Source: Ectobacillus antri (GTDB lineage: Bacteria > Bacillota > Bacilli > Bacillales > Bacillaceae_G). Taken from it: DNA of 64,000 nucleotides. A program made the translations under genes and the position numbers. Positions 43,241 through 52,491 of the stretch are shown here, piece by piece. The notes under the pieces are model-generated. The model searched no databases. It saw only the letters and a program-made list of their open reading frames with translations, and was not told where the DNA came from. The stretch spans positions 124,001 to 188,000 of the forward strand of contig NZ_RIAV01000001.1 in assembly GCF_003852715.1 (NCBI RefSeq). The letters are read 5' to 3'. Position 1 is the stretch's first letter; each line of letters opens with the position of its first letter.

Positions 43241-43932
43241 GTCTTATACAGATCTCCGAGGTGACAAAGTCCTACGGAAAGAAAAAAGCGCTTCATGATG
43301 TAAGTATAACGGTAGAGTCCGGAAAAATTATTGGTTTAATAGGCAATAATGGTAGCGGCAAAACAACACTTTTAAAGTTGTTAGCGGGACTGTTACAGCC
43401 GAGCAGTGGTAGTGTTACAATAGATGGCACAAAGGCTGGCGTACATACAAAGCAAATGGTTTCATTTATGCCAGACACAGTGTTTCTAGAACAATGGATG
43501 TATGTGAAAGATGCAGTGGCCTTTTATCATACCTTTTACGAAGACTTTGATGCTGTAAAAGCAGCCACGATGTTGTCCGAAATGAAAATTGCACAGGAAG
43601 TAAGGATTTCGTCACTTTCAAAAGGAGCCTTAGAAAAAGTACAGCTTATTCTCACACTGTGTCGGCGTGCAAAATTATACGTACTGGACGAACCGCTTGG
43701 AGGGGTAGACTCAGTTGCACGCGAGCAAATTCTACAAATATTGCTAGCTTTCTATCATGAAGAACGGACCATGATCGTTTCTACGCACCTCATTCAAGAG
43801 ATTGAAATGTTATTTGATGAAGTGATTGCTCTGCAGGACGGCAAAGTGCTTCTTCATATGAATGCTGAGGAGCTTCGGTTGCGTCACGCAAAGGCTGTAC
43901 ATGAGTGGTTTAAGGAGGTATTTTCATGTTAA
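43237..43932 (+). CDS. ABC transporter ATP-binding protein (YtrB/BcrA type), unit 1
   Basis: A 231-residue ATPase. Walker A is GLIGNNGSGKTT, Walker B LYVLDEPLGGVD and the switch His in STHLIQE. The signature loop is LSKGALEKVQL rather than LSGGQ, as in many YtrB-type proteins. It pairs with the membrane protein that follows (overlap of 7 bases). Substrate unknown; a role in cell-envelope stress is inferred from the YtrA-type regulator. Confidence 0.88.
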   Translation: MSLIQISEVTKSYGKKKALHDVSITVESGKIIGLIGNNGSGKTTLLKLLAGLLQPSSGSVTIDGTKAGVHTKQMVSFMPDTVFLEQWMYVKDAVAFYHTFYEDFDAVKAATMLSEMKIAQEVRISSLSKGALEKVQLILTLCRRAKLYVLDEPLGGVDSVAREQILQILLAFYHEERTMIVSTHLIQEIEMLFDEVIALQDGKVLLHMNAEELRLRHAKAVHEWFKEVFSC

Positions 43933-44699
43933 AGCTACTACGCTATACGTTTCAAAGCAATGCACGGTTTTTAAAAGTATTGGTTGCGGTTTTTATAATC
44001 ATGCAAGTGTTAATTATCTTAAACATGACTGTATTTCACCAAATTGGATCAAACCAAATAGAACGAGAGACTCTTAGCTTTATTTTTACCTTCTTGCTAT
44101 TTGTAGGTACGCTGATAACCTTATTGTGTCATACATTTAGTGTGTTTCGTAACATCATTAAAAGTTCTTTGATTCGTCTATTACCTATTCATAGCTGGAA
44201 ATATAGCCTAGCTTCTTTATGTTATTGGGTTATTGTAGCGGCTTTTATTCAAATCCTGGCATTTATCGGTGTGCAGCTGATTAGCTTATTAGCTACGGAA
44301 ACAGAGTATACAGAGATTTTAAGACAAATACGCGTTATCGACTATATGTGGATAATTTCAGCAGGTTATCAAATGAGCTTAAACATCTTAATACAACTCT
44401 TTTTTTCATTTGTGCTCGCTTATTCTTTACCCATTATGTCTAAGAACAAGGGAATACTCAGTACGATTCTGTTTTTTGTGTGTAATGCTTTAGTGACTGT
44501 TATAACTTCGAAGATATCTGAGTTATTTCCTAACGGGTATATTCTGCAAGCAGGACGTATTCCTTATGAAGGTGGAGAAGTTCAAATTGGATTATTTTCA
44601 GAGGGCATTCATATATACGGCAGCTTTGTGAATATAATCAGCTTGCTTGGGTTATTTATTGCAACAGCCTGGTTAATTGAAAAACGAGTGGAGATATAG
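43926..44699 (+). CDS. ABC transporter permease-like membrane protein, unit 1
   Basis: A 257-residue protein with six hydrophobic segments (for example FLKVLVAVFIIMQVLIIL and FIQILAFIGVQLISLLA) and few charged loops. No permease signature is evident, but its place between two ATPase genes and its topology suit an ABC-2-like permease. The sequence is AT-rich and poorly conserved-looking, as is normal for these subunits. Confidence 0.72.
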   Translation: MLKLLRYTFQSNARFLKVLVAVFIIMQVLIILNMTVFHQIGSNQIERETLSFIFTFLLFVGTLITLLCHTFSVFRNIIKSSLIRLLPIHSWKYSLASLCYWVIVAAFIQILAFIGVQLISLLATETEYTEILRQIRVIDYMWIISAGYQMSLNILIQLFFSFVLAYSLPIMSKNKGILSTILFFVCNALVTVITSKISELFPNGYILQAGRIPYEGGEVQIGLFSEGIHIYGSFVNIISLLGLFIATAWLIEKRVEI

Positions 44700-44710
44700 G
44701 AGGGACTATA

Positions 44711-45610
44711 GTGGAAAAAACAGTTGTATCATTGCGTCATGTACACAAAACAATTAAAAAGCATGCAATTATTAAAGATTTGTCTTTTGAGGTACGAGAA
44801 GGGGAAGTATACGGTTTTCTTGGTCCGAACGGTAGCGGTAAAACAACAACAATTCGCATGATGACAGGTCTTATTTCTATGACGTCCGGCGACATTGAGA
44901 TTTGCGGTCATAGCATCCGCACAGAACGAGAAAAAGCGCTTGAGCATATTGGGGCAATTGTTGAAAATCCGGAGCTGTATGAGTATATGACTGGTATGCA
45001 AAACCTAAAACATTTTGCAAATATGGCAGCAACAACCATTGAACCTGTACGTATACAAGAGATTATTAAGCTTGTGGAGCTACAAGATGCGATTCATAAA
45101 AAGGTAAAGACGTATTCTCTTGGTATGAAGCAGCGTTTAGGAATTGCGCAAGCGCTATTGCACAGACCGAAAGTGCTTATTCTAGATGAACCTACAAATG
45201 GTCTTGACCCGGCTGGTATTCGCCAACTCCGCGATTATTTGCAATATTTAGCGAAGGAAGAAGGCATTGCAGTGCTTGTATCAAGCCACCTGCTGAGTGA
45301 AATTGAGCTGATGTGCGATCGTGTGGTCATTATTCAGAATGGGCAGTTCGTTCGAGAGTACGCTTTAAAGGAGCAACAAGACGAGATATTGACAGTGATG
45401 ATTGAAGTCGATCGACCAGACGATGCCCTGCACTTTGTAGAAGGGAAAATAGAGAAGAACATGATTGTTGTTCGTAGCAGTCGTGAACATATCCCTCATC
45501 TTGTGAAAAAGCTCGTCATGCAGGATATTTTAATATATGGTGTCACGGTGAAAAATAAATCGCTCGAGGAAGAGTTCTTACTTTTAACAGAAGGGAGTAC
45601 TATGCAATGA
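44711..45610 (+). CDS. ABC transporter ATP-binding protein (BcrA type), unit 2
   Basis: A 299-residue ATPase with GTG start after AGGAGGGAC. Walker A is LGPNGSGKTTT, signature SLGMKQRLGIAQ, Walker B LILDEPTNGLD, switch His SSHLLSE. The 80-residue C-terminal extension is typical of BcrA-like exporters of antimicrobial peptides or bacitracin-like compounds. It overlaps the next permease gene by 4 bases. Confidence 0.9.
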   Translation: MEKTVVSLRHVHKTIKKHAIIKDLSFEVREGEVYGFLGPNGSGKTTTIRMMTGLISMTSGDIEICGHSIRTEREKALEHIGAIVENPELYEYMTGMQNLKHFANMAATTIEPVRIQEIIKLVELQDAIHKKVKTYSLGMKQRLGIAQALLHRPKVLILDEPTNGLDPAGIRQLRDYLQYLAKEEGIAVLVSSHLLSEIELMCDRVVIIQNGQFVREYALKEQQDEILTVMIEVDRPDDALHFVEGKIEKNMIVVRSSREHIPHLVKKLVMQDILIYGVTVKNKSLEEEFLLLTEGSTMQ

Positions 45611-46368
45611 GTCTATTGAGAAATGAGCTATTGAAGCTACATGCGAAAAAAGGCACATACTTATTTTTACTTTTACTAATTGGATTTACGGGGTTGTCAC
45701 TAATTGCGGCTAAGAAATGGTTGCCTGCTCAAATGGAAATTAATACTCCCCTTGCATTTGCCGATATGAACTTAGAGGGGCTGCTTTCTATCGTTGTATT
45801 ATATGGTGTTGTTATCGGTGGCAAAATGATAGCAGAGGAATTTCAAAAAGGAACCATTAAACAGCTGTTGATTCGTCCAAAAAAGCGCATTTCCATATTG
45901 TTATCTAAATACATGATCGCTATATTAGCAGTGATCATAGTTACAGCATTTGCGGGCTTTTTATCTTTGCTTGTCGGTTTGCTTACCTTCTCAGGCGGAA
46001 CAGGCGATGTGGGTACGTATGTACAAGGAATGGTATATCAATTACCACGCTTAATCTTCTATACGACTCTCACTTTTACAATCGGGGTTCTTGTGCGAAA
46101 CGCGGTTTTACCTATCGTTATTACCTTGTTTATTTTATTCTCAGAAGGACCAATTTTATTGCTACTTAGTAGCTATAATTGGGCCAAACTGGTCATTTTC
46201 TTTCACTTATATCCTGGTATGTACGACAGCAATCCTATGCTGAATAAAGGGATGAAGCCGATTTTTCCGGATTTCACAATGTCAACATCGTTGTTGGTGG
46301 TCGGTGTTTATTTACTGATATGTATTGGTTTGGCTAGTGCTGTATTTCAAAAGAAAGATGTTTTATAA
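45607..46368 (+). CDS. ABC-2 type permease, unit 2
   Basis: A 253-residue permease with six hydrophobic helices. The motif GGKMIAEEFQKGTIKQLLIR is the classic ABC-2 permease sequence (EF..GT...L). It is the partner of the preceding BcrA-type ATPase. The operon ends here with a terminator. Together the operon encodes two ABC exporters under one GntR repressor. Confidence 0.9.
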   Translation: MSLLRNELLKLHAKKGTYLFLLLLIGFTGLSLIAAKKWLPAQMEINTPLAFADMNLEGLLSIVVLYGVVIGGKMIAEEFQKGTIKQLLIRPKKRISILLSKYMIAILAVIIVTAFAGFLSLLVGLLTFSGGTGDVGTYVQGMVYQLPRLIFYTTLTFTIGVLVRNAVLPIVITLFILFSEGPILLLLSSYNWAKLVIFFHLYPGMYDSNPMLNKGMKPIFPDFTMSTSLLVVGVYLLICIGLASAVFQKKDVL

Positions 46369-46396
46369 AATCTCTGTATCTGCAGAGATTTTTTTC
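46369..46396 (+). terminator. Terminator of the ABC operon
   Basis: AATCTCTG, TATCTG, CAGAGATT and a T run. Confidence 0.85.
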
Positions 46397-46455
46397 ATTT
46401 TATCGCAGATAAAATGAGATAGATCTTGTAAAATATAAGTATACAAAACTCGGAG

Positions 46456-46950
46456 GTGTTAGCGATTACAACATTTGCGAAGATACGACTGCGAAGCTTT
46501 TTCCTCTGGATGCTGCTACTTGGTGTAGCAATTGTAATTCCTATTTTTGCCCTTGCAGATTACGGGATTATTAGTGAAGAGCTATTAAATATTTTAATTG
46601 AAACGTGTTTGTTTTTTATCTTTCCATTGGTTTGGTTACGTGTGAAAATGACACAGCATAACATTGCGTTCAGTAGCTTGTTGCGTCAACCCGCTACATG
46701 GAACTGGCGCTTGATTGTAACATCGCCCCTGATTTTATCACGGATATGCTTAACGAACCTACCATTGATCAAACAAGTGTAGCAACAACAATTTTTAGCT
46801 TAATTTCAGCATGTGTATTCGCTCCGATTATGGAGGAATTGATTTTTCGTGGCTTTTTCTTGCATCGTATGACGCATAAGTGGGGGCTTAAAAGAGCAGT
46901 TATTGTGTCTTTCAACTCAATTTGCAAGAGCATGATCATGTTAAATTAGA
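46456..46950 (+). pseudogene. Broken CPBP (CAAX protease-like) membrane protein gene
   Basis: Two overlapping frames together give part of a CPBP intramembrane protease. The first (to about 46720) has three hydrophobic segments; the reading continues in another frame with IAPDFITDML and FAPIMEELIFRGFFLHR, which holds the first CPBP motif EExxxR. At least one frameshift lies near 46700-46730. The second motif (FxxxH) and the C-terminus are missing: after AVIVS the sequence becomes unrelated and stops. A GGAGG at 46452-46456 is 8 bases before an ATT codon; no ATG or well-placed GTG/TTG is present. Confidence 0.8.
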
Positions 46951-46990
46951 CATACAAGACAACAAAGTGATTATTACGAAGGTGGAGTAA
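46913..46990 (+). pseudogene. C-terminal remnant of a MazE/AbrB-type antitoxin
   Basis: After the CPBP remnant, a third frame reads QLNLQEHDHVKLDIQDNKVI-ITKVE-stop. This is the typical second half of the swapped-hairpin AbrB/MazE domain (L-x-x-G/D-D-x-V-x-L ... K-V-I-I-T). No start or first half is present. It appears to be a deletion scar that joined two genes near 46910. Its stop overlaps an ATG in frame with the next acetyltransferase gene. Confidence 0.6.
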
Positions 46991-47007
46991 TGAGGAAGGG
47001 GTACATT

Positions 47008-47460
47008 ATGAGGACGGTTGCAATGACAGAGGAGTATGCGGTACAAATCGCGAATTGGGATTATGAATATCCATATGAGTTTTATAATATGGAGGGTAGT
47101 GAAGAGGCTGTCCAAGAACTGCTTGCCGGCTCCTATCAAGCAGTAGTAGCTGGAGAAGATGTGATAGGCTACTTTTGCACAGGCAAAGCGGCTCAAGTAC
47201 CCGCGGGGCAATTGGCGGGAATTTATGATGAGCCTGGTATTGATATTGGTGTGGGGATGAGACCAGATTTGACGGGACAAAAGCGCGGTCGACCGTTTTT
47301 TTCCTTTGTACTGGACCATATTGACCAAGGTGGTTTAGATTTGCGTTTGACGGTTGCGGCTTTTAATCGTAGAGCTATTCACTTATATGAGGTCTTCGAT
47401 TTTCGAATTGTGAATTCTTTCTTACGTGGTAATACAGAGTTTTATGTGATGAAACGATAG
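47008..47460 (+). CDS. GNAT-family N-acetyltransferase
   Basis: A 150-residue GNAT protein: N-terminal WDYEYPYEFYNM, central IGVGMRPDLTGQKRGRPFF (acetyl-CoA loop Q-K-R-G-R) and C-terminal LTVAAFNRRAIHLYEVFDF. Substrate unknown; RimI-like. AAGGGG is 6 bases before ATG 47008; an in-frame ATG at 46990, overlapping the antitoxin remnant's stop, also has GGTGGAG ahead of it. A terminator follows. Confidence 0.85.
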   Translation: MRTVAMTEEYAVQIANWDYEYPYEFYNMEGSEEAVQELLAGSYQAVVAGEDVIGYFCTGKAAQVPAGQLAGIYDEPGIDIGVGMRPDLTGQKRGRPFFSFVLDHIDQGGLDLRLTVAAFNRRAIHLYEVFDFRIVNSFLRGNTEFYVMKR

Positions 47461-47465
47461 ATCTG

Positions 47466-47498
47466 ACAAAAAGAGCCGAAATGTGAACGGCTCCTTTT
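47466..47498. terminator. Bidirectional terminator
   Basis: AAAAAGAGCCG, AAATGTGAA, CGGCTCCTTTTT between convergent genes. Confidence 0.85.
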
Positions 47499-47499
47499 T

Positions 47500-47685
47500 C
47501 TATGCGGTGATGATTACTTCAACTTTAAAATTACCGCCCTTTTTCACATATTTGATGTCTGCGACAGTGCGTGTTGTATTCACAATTTCTACTTTTTCAC
47601 CAATGCGAGGAATAACAGGTACATTCTCCCAAATCCCTAATAAATCTATATTTTGATTATCTTTTTCATAAAACCATAGTTTCAT
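47500..47685 (-). CDS. Hypothetical protein, 61 residues
   Basis: A small soluble protein beginning MKLWFYEKDNQNIDLL with a beta-rich pattern ending VKKGGNFKVEVIITA. AAGGAG precedes ATG 47685; the upstream ATG at 47727 lacks a site. I do not recognise the family. Confidence 0.72.
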   Translation of the reverse strand: MKLWFYEKDNQNIDLLGIWENVPVIPRIGEKVEIVNTTRTVADIKYVKKGGNFKVEVIITA

Positions 47686-47831
47686 ATTTGATCTCCTTTC
47701 GGTAGTTACGATTACATTTTTATTCATAATATATCATATTTATACTTTTGTGAAGGGGTTTTAAAAAAATATCGCATCTTGTATACAAAATGTATTATGA
47801 TACAAGAAGGATTTGCAGAAAGGAGTTTATA

Positions 47832-48020
47832 ATGGAAGCGTGTGAAGAGTTTGAACAATTACAGGAACGGATACAAATGTGGGAAATGATTTTAGATGAA
47901 CGACTTGCCGGTTGTCATGTTTGGCAAGCGATTAAACGGATTGTAAGAACAGTTATGATCATCATTCCTGCCTTATTTCTGCAACTGATTTTACATTTAG
48001 GCTATGCTAAATACTATTGA
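47832..48020 (+). CDS. Small membrane protein, 62 residues
   Basis: Starts MEACEEFEQLQERIQ after AAGGAG. An acidic amphipathic N-terminal helix is followed by a basic stretch (KRIVR) and one transmembrane helix (TVMIIIPALFLQLILHLGY). Unknown function. Confidence 0.68.
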   Translation: MEACEEFEQLQERIQMWEMILDERLAGCHVWQAIKRIVRTVMIIIPALFLQLILHLGYAKYY

Positions 48021-48116
48021 TAACTAGCATTTGTTGATGGATTTAAAATTTTTATAGAAAAAAGTAAGAATATTTTGTATAATAATAAAAACATCAAGAG
48101 AAACGAGGGAACGTAC

Positions 48117-48530
48117 ATGACAGAATTTCCGGCAATTACAAAAGTAGAAACGCTATTGGTGATGGCTAAAGAGAATGAAAAACGAAGAAAAGAGTTTTAT
48201 GAAGCCTTGCTTGAATCGCATTTATATACATTCGGCACACTGGAGGCAGAAGAGGGAGCAGCAACTGGTCAGGTAACGCTCCGTTATTTCCAGGGAGACG
48301 GCAGATGGGTGCTACCTATCTTTACACGATTGGATTATATGCGAGAGGCCATGCCGGAAGATGTGTTAAAAGACGCTTCTGCCATCATGATTCGCGGAAA
48401 AGAGTTATTTGATATTGTTGATACAAAAGCGGCAGTTGTATTGAACGTTGGTTCTGAAGTGGACAAGTCATTTACAGAAGATGAAATCGAGGACATTAAA
48501 ACAGGTAAAATTTTTACGTACTATAAATAA
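48117..48530 (+). CDS. SseB-family protein
   Basis: A 137-residue protein resembling the SseB N-terminal domain: VETLLVMAKENEKRRKEFYEA, TLRYFQGDGRWVLPIFTRLD and LNVGSEVDKSFTEDEIEDI (the family's L-N-P-G/S-x-x-x-x-x-F element). GAGGGA precedes ATG 48117. Role in Bacillus unknown. A terminator GAAGGGA/TCCCTTC follows the stop. Confidence 0.78.
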   Translation: MTEFPAITKVETLLVMAKENEKRRKEFYEALLESHLYTFGTLEAEEGAATGQVTLRYFQGDGRWVLPIFTRLDYMREAMPEDVLKDASAIMIRGKELFDIVDTKAAVVLNVGSEVDKSFTEDEIEDIKTGKIFTYYK

Positions 48531-48552
48531 GAAGGGAGATCCCTTCTTTTTT
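48530..48552 (+). terminator. Terminator of the SseB-like gene
   Basis: GAAGGGAGATCCCTTC with a run of seven T. Confidence 0.88.
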
Positions 48553-48623
48553 TGTGACGTGCTGTCGCCAATTCTATTTCTTGCAATATAGTAGTAGTAA
48601 ATGCACGAAAGGAACTGGTGAAA

Positions 48624-48728
48624 GTGGCAAAAAACAAAAATTCCAAGAAAAAAGCTACGCCGCAAGCAAAGCCTGTTCAGGCGCAAAAAGCTGCGAGCAA
48701 AAACAATAAAAATAAAAAGAAAAAATAG
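48624..48728 (+). CDS. Tiny lysine-rich protein, 34 residues
   Basis: GTG start (GTGs at 48618, 48621 and 48624 are in frame) after AAAGGA. The product begins MAKNKNSKKKATPQAK and ends in a Lys/Asn run; it is extremely basic and disordered. Such short Lys-rich Bacillus proteins are common, some of them spore-associated. A terminator follows. Confidence 0.55.
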   Translation: MAKNKNSKKKATPQAKPVQAQKAASKNNKNKKKK

Positions 48729-48760
48729 AGAAGCTGTCTTACATTGTATAGTCATACAAG

Positions 48761-48792
48761 AAGGTGTCCAGTAGTTTAGGACACCTTTTGTT
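48761..48792. terminator. Terminator shared by the tiny gene and the S66 peptidase gene
   Basis: AAGGTGTCC, AGTAGTTTA, GGACACCTT then TTGTTT. Confidence 0.8.
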
Positions 48793-49709
48793 TAATTTGC
48801 TATAACACCTGGTTCAATCGTAAGTGTTCCACTTTGTCCATCCATAGTTGCATAGCTTCCGAGCGGAATACCAATATTAGGGGTGCAATGACCAATTGAG
48901 AAACCGTTTAAAATGGGGATACCATACGGCACAATATGTGTGTAAACAATTTCTTCAATAGATAAAGATGTATTACCACCTGCCTCGCAATCATGAAAAT
49001 CCGTTAAGAGAATGCCTGCGCATTCATTAAATTTGCCTGCAAGGCGCAATTGATTTAGCATACGATCTATACGATAAGGAGCTTCACCAATATCCTCCAG
49101 CAGCAAGATTTTTCCGCGCGTGTCGATTTCATATGGTGTACCAAGTGTGGAAAGGAGTACGGTTAAATTGCCGCCAACGATAGGCGCACGCACAGTATGA
49201 AAAAAGGGCGGATAATCAGGTCTGGAAGCTGTGAGCGAAATAGCAGTGGGAGAAAACAATTGGCCTAAAGAAGAAAATGTCTCGTGTGCTACATCTTCGG
49301 CGCCGCATTCTTCCATCATTGGCCCGTGAAACGTAACGAGCTCTGCAAATTGATTACATATAATATGTAAGAAGGTAATGTCGCTGTAACCCCAAAAAAT
49401 TTTCGGTTGCCTTTTAAGAGGTTCAAGGTCTAGGTAAGGAAGCAAACGTGCGCTACCGTAGCCGCCGCGCGAACAAAAAATCGCCTTTATATTAGGATTT
49501 GTGATGGCGTCTTGCAAATCTGCAAGACGCAGTGCATCTTCTCCTGCTAAAAAACCATTTTGACGAAACATATTATTACCGAGTTTGACATGTACCCCCA
49601 TCTCTTCTAGTCGCAGTTTCATTCGCATTACTCGTTCCTTATTCACCGGTCCCGCCGGTGCGACAATCATTACCGTATCACCGCTTTGTAACATATGTGG
49701 TTTGTTCAT
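48792..49709 (-). CDS. S66-family L,D-carboxypeptidase (LdcA/MccF-like)
   Basis: A 305-residue serine peptidase. The N-terminal DTVMIVAPAGPVNKERV, nucleophile Ser in SRGGYGSARLLPYL, and catalytic Glu and His regions LEDIGEAPYRIDRML and FSIGHCTPNIGIPLG are the S66 pattern. Family members trim the terminal D-Ala from muropeptides or inactivate microcin C; which applies here is open. AGGAG precedes the ATG. No recycling genes adjoin it. Confidence 0.88.
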   Translation of the reverse strand: MNKPHMLQSGDTVMIVAPAGPVNKERVMRMKLRLEEMGVHVKLGNNMFRQNGFLAGEDALRLADLQDAITNPNIKAIFCSRGGYGSARLLPYLDLEPLKRQPKIFWGYSDITFLHIICNQFAELVTFHGPMMEECGAEDVAHETFSSLGQLFSPTAISLTASRPDYPPFFHTVRAPIVGGNLTVLLSTLGTPYEIDTRGKILLLEDIGEAPYRIDRMLNQLRLAGKFNECAGILLTDFHDCEAGGNTSLSIEEIVYTHIVPYGIPILNGFSIGHCTPNIGIPLGSYATMDGQSGTLTIEPGVIAN

Positions 49710-49876
49710 TCCCCTAACTCCTCTGCTGCAATATAAGTTTCATCTCATTTTATTCAAGATATAAAAGGTTTTTTCCTGTATGCATAGAATTGTTTCTAAA
49801 AGGTACTTATGTGGGGATAAGAGAAGAAGCACAAAGTGAAGTGGAAATGCATATAAAAGGATAAGTTATATAAAAA

Positions 49877-49901
49877 AGCTTGAGGCAAGCGCCTCAAGCT
49901 T
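49877..49901 (-). terminator. Terminator of the dlt operon
   Basis: AAGCTTGAGGC and GCCTCAAGCTT around AAGC-type loop; on the minus strand followed by TTTTTTATA. The dltD stop abuts it. Confidence 0.85.
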
Positions 49902-51078
49902 AGTTTGTTATGTGATGGAACTGTTTTAATGATTCATTCATATAAACCCAGCCTTTCCAGCCGATGTGAATGGTATCCTTCATGAAATATGTGTCGTATT
50001 CATGAGCAGAAAAGTCAGCGACTGGGAAACCATCTTTTTCTATAAAGTGACGAATCTTTTGATAATAGACGTAGCGGCGTTCTTTTGGAAACTCTGCATA
50101 GTCATACCAAGGACCGTTTACCGGAATGGAAACGAACAACGCCTTGGTGTTATTTTGTTTCAGTAAATCTAAAATCATTTGCAAATCCTCATACTCAGGT
50201 GATTTGTCATATGATTCCATTGCTTTATAGCCTTTGAGCTCGGAAAGCTTTGGTGCAACTTTATGATGATAGTATTTGTCCACAATACCAAACGTATTAG
50301 AACGTGATTCTCGAGCACCCGTTTGCTCCGCATGAGCAGATAGTTGTTCGAGTGATAAACCTTTTAAGGAAGCATCTGTATTTGGCTTTCGCTTCTTACC
50401 GTTTGTTAATGTAGTTACGATATCTTTACGCTCTAGCACGTTTTTATACGTGTAGGCGAATGGCTTCATAACACCGGCTTTACATGTGCGAATAAAATCA
50501 TCATGGACCAAACCCTCAAGCATGGTAGTCAGCAATTTGTCTTGTCTGACAACTTCAAACTTAAGAAGACGTTTCGCCGCCTTTTTTTTCATTTTTGGTG
50601 TTAAATTACTGTTGAAAACAAAGTCATATGCCTGTAATGTCGAGAAGTTAGGTGAAAAGTGTGCATCGTCTAATCCCTCTTTAATAAACCATTGAGGAGA
50701 CAAGATAAACACGATGCGTTGGTTTTTTATTTCATTTGATGTTGCTGCCAAACTTAAAAAATGCACAAGAGACTGTGTACCACCACGTCCAATCAGATAA
50801 GGCGTAAAGCCTTCCGGATTGATTTTAAAATAGTTGGAAGGGTGGTATATGTCCAGTCGTGATAATTCAGATGAACCGTATAACGGTAAGTATTTGTGGT
50901 CTTGTAACATTTTCTTTTGTATCGCGGTTCCTTGAAACATATCTGTATCCAAAGAGGTTGCTGCTTGTTCCACTTTATCATCACTAATTAAAGGGAATAA
51001 GTACTGTACAGGCATAAACAGTAGTATGCCAAACAGAGCTAGTGCTAAAAGAAAAGGACCGAATTTCGGGTGTTTCAT
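49900..51078 (-). CDS. dltD: D-alanine transfer protein DltD
   Basis: A 392-residue membrane-anchored protein with an N-terminal helix ([17 protein letters not shown]). The SGNH-like catalytic Ser is in [13 protein letters not shown], and the Asp/His pair is in the C-terminal [11 protein letters not shown]. DltD takes D-alanine from DltC/DltB to lipoteichoic acid outside the cell. It overlaps dltC by 4 bases and is the last gene of dltXABCD. Confidence 0.95.
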   Translation of the reverse strand: MKHPKFGPFLLALALFGILLFMPVQYLFPLISDDKVEQAATSLDTDMFQGTAIQKKMLQDHKYLPLYGSSELSRLDIYHPSNYFKINPEGFTPYLIGRGGTQSLVHFLSLAATSNEIKNQRIVFILSPQWFIKEGLDDAHFSPNFSTLQAYDFVFNSNLTPKMKKKAAKRLLKFEVVRQDKLLTTMLEGLVHDDFIRTCKAGVMKPFAYTYKNVLERKDIVTTLTNGKKRKPNTDASLKGLSLEQLSAHAEQTGARESRSNTFGIVDKYYHHKVAPKLSELKGYKAMESYDKSPEYEDLQMILDLLKQNNTKALFVSIPVNGPWYDYAEFPKERRYVYYQKIRHFIEKDGFPVADFSAHEYDTYFMKDTIHIGWKGWVYMNESLKQFHHITN

Positions 51079-51314
51079 TTCATGTCAGCCAACTTTTGAA
51101 CAATCATGTTCGGTGTTGCCCATTCATCGCGGTCAAAGTCAGAGATGGATACTTCAATGTTCAAACGCTCTTGAATTTCTACAAGCAATGTTACTGTTCC
51201 AAATGAATCAAGAATCCCTTCTTCAAATAAAAGAATATCTGGATTTTCTTTGACGATGTCGTTTTCGCATACTTCTTCTAATAAGTCCAATACTTGCTCT
51301 TTAAATTGTGTCAT
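51075..51314 (-). CDS. dltC: D-alanyl carrier protein DltC
   Basis: A 79-residue acyl-carrier-like protein. The phosphopantetheine Ser37 is in [12 protein letters not shown] (DSF instead of DSL, normal for DltC). It carries D-alanine as a thioester from DltA to DltB. AAGGAGA precedes the ATG; it lies 28 bases after dltB. Confidence 0.96.
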   Translation of the reverse strand: MTQFKEQVLDLLEEVCENDIVKENPDILLFEEGILDSFGTVTLLVEIQERLNIEVSISDFDRDEWATPNMIVQKLADMK

Positions 51315-51342
51315 GATAGATAGTCTCCTTTTAGATCAATTG

Positions 51343-52491
51343 TTATAAAAGTCGTCCTGAGAAAATCAAGAAACCGAACGCCACAAAGTGAAAGGTAATA
51401 ATAATAGAAACAACAGACATCCACTTGTGCTGTGGCCAAAATTTATGCTGCTTGTTTTTCCGTTCAAACCAATCAAACAGAACAAACAATAAAGCATGAT
51501 ATAAGCCGTATACGACATAATGTAGCTGTAAACCGTGCCAAATGCCCATAAGAAAGAAATTTAGGAAAAATCCAATATTGGATACAACATAGCGATTTTT
51601 AATAATTTTCTTCTTGGTCATAAAGAACACAAAGCGCATATAGACATAATCACGGAACCAGAATGATAGGCTCATATGCCAGCGATTCCAAAAGTCTTTA
51701 ATATTCCGGCTCAAAAATGGCTTATTAAAGTTTTCGGGTGTTTTAATCCCCATTAAATAGCTTACACCGATAGCAAATGCGCTATATCCAGCAAAGTCAA
51801 AAAACAAGTACAAGCTGTAGCCATACATATAAGTAATTTGTGGAATAAGACTGTCGCCTTTTACTACATCCGTTAGTAAAATGTATTGATTAATTAAGTA
51901 ACCAATAATGAACTTATACAAAAATCCTTGGAAAATTCTGTTGATGCCCGTATACAAAAATTCGCGATATTCTTCTTTAGACGGTATCTGGGCAATATCT
52001 TTTTGAAAACGGCGGTATCGATCAATTGGACCAGATGTAATCGTCGGGAAGAACAATAAAAAGCGTAAGAAGTCATACAAGGATACTTCTTTGATTTGTC
52101 CATCTCGAATTTCCATAATCATTTGCACGGCTTTGAATGTTAAATAGGAAATTCCTAAAAATCCAATTGCGCTAATGTCCGATAAAAACGGAATTACTTT
52201 CACAAGCACGAGCGGCAAAATCGACAGAATAACAGCACCATAAAACCTACGCGTTATATTATTTTGCTTACGAAGTTGTAAATACCCCTTCACAAGACTG
52301 GTTTGCCATATGGTAAATGCAATAAGAGAAAGAGCCTGCACTGGCTTACCACCAAAAATAATTGCCAATATCACAATCGTTACAATGGAGTTATACGTTC
52401 GTAAAGAATGACCTCGCAGTCCCGCGATGATAGAGGGCGCTAAAAGCAACGCCACAATGACAAAGAAGTAAAAGGTTGCGTAAGGTGTCAT
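51343..52491 (-). CDS. dltB: D-alanyl transfer membrane protein DltB (MBOAT)
   Basis: A 382-residue MBOAT-family protein with about 10-12 membrane helices. The active-site His is in [13 protein letters not shown]; the conserved [16 protein letters not shown] and [17 protein letters not shown] are also present. It moves D-alanine from DltC across the membrane. It overlaps dltA by 4 bases. Confidence 0.95.
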   Translation of the reverse strand: MTPYATFYFFVIVALLLAPSIIAGLRGHSLRTYNSIVTIVILAIIFGGKPVQALSLIAFTIWQTSLVKGYLQLRKQNNITRRFYGAVILSILPLVLVKVIPFLSDISAIGFLGISYLTFKAVQMIMEIRDGQIKEVSLYDFLRFLLFFPTITSGPIDRYRRFQKDIAQIPSKEEYREFLYTGINRIFQGFLYKFIIGYLINQYILLTDVVKGDSLIPQITYMYGYSLYLFFDFAGYSAFAIGVSYLMGIKTPENFNKPFLSRNIKDFWNRWHMSLSFWFRDYVYMRFVFFMTKKKIIKNRYVVSNIGFFLNFFLMGIWHGLQLHYVVYGLYHALLFVLFDWFERKNKQHKFWPQHKWMSVVSIIITFHFVAFGFLIFSGRLL

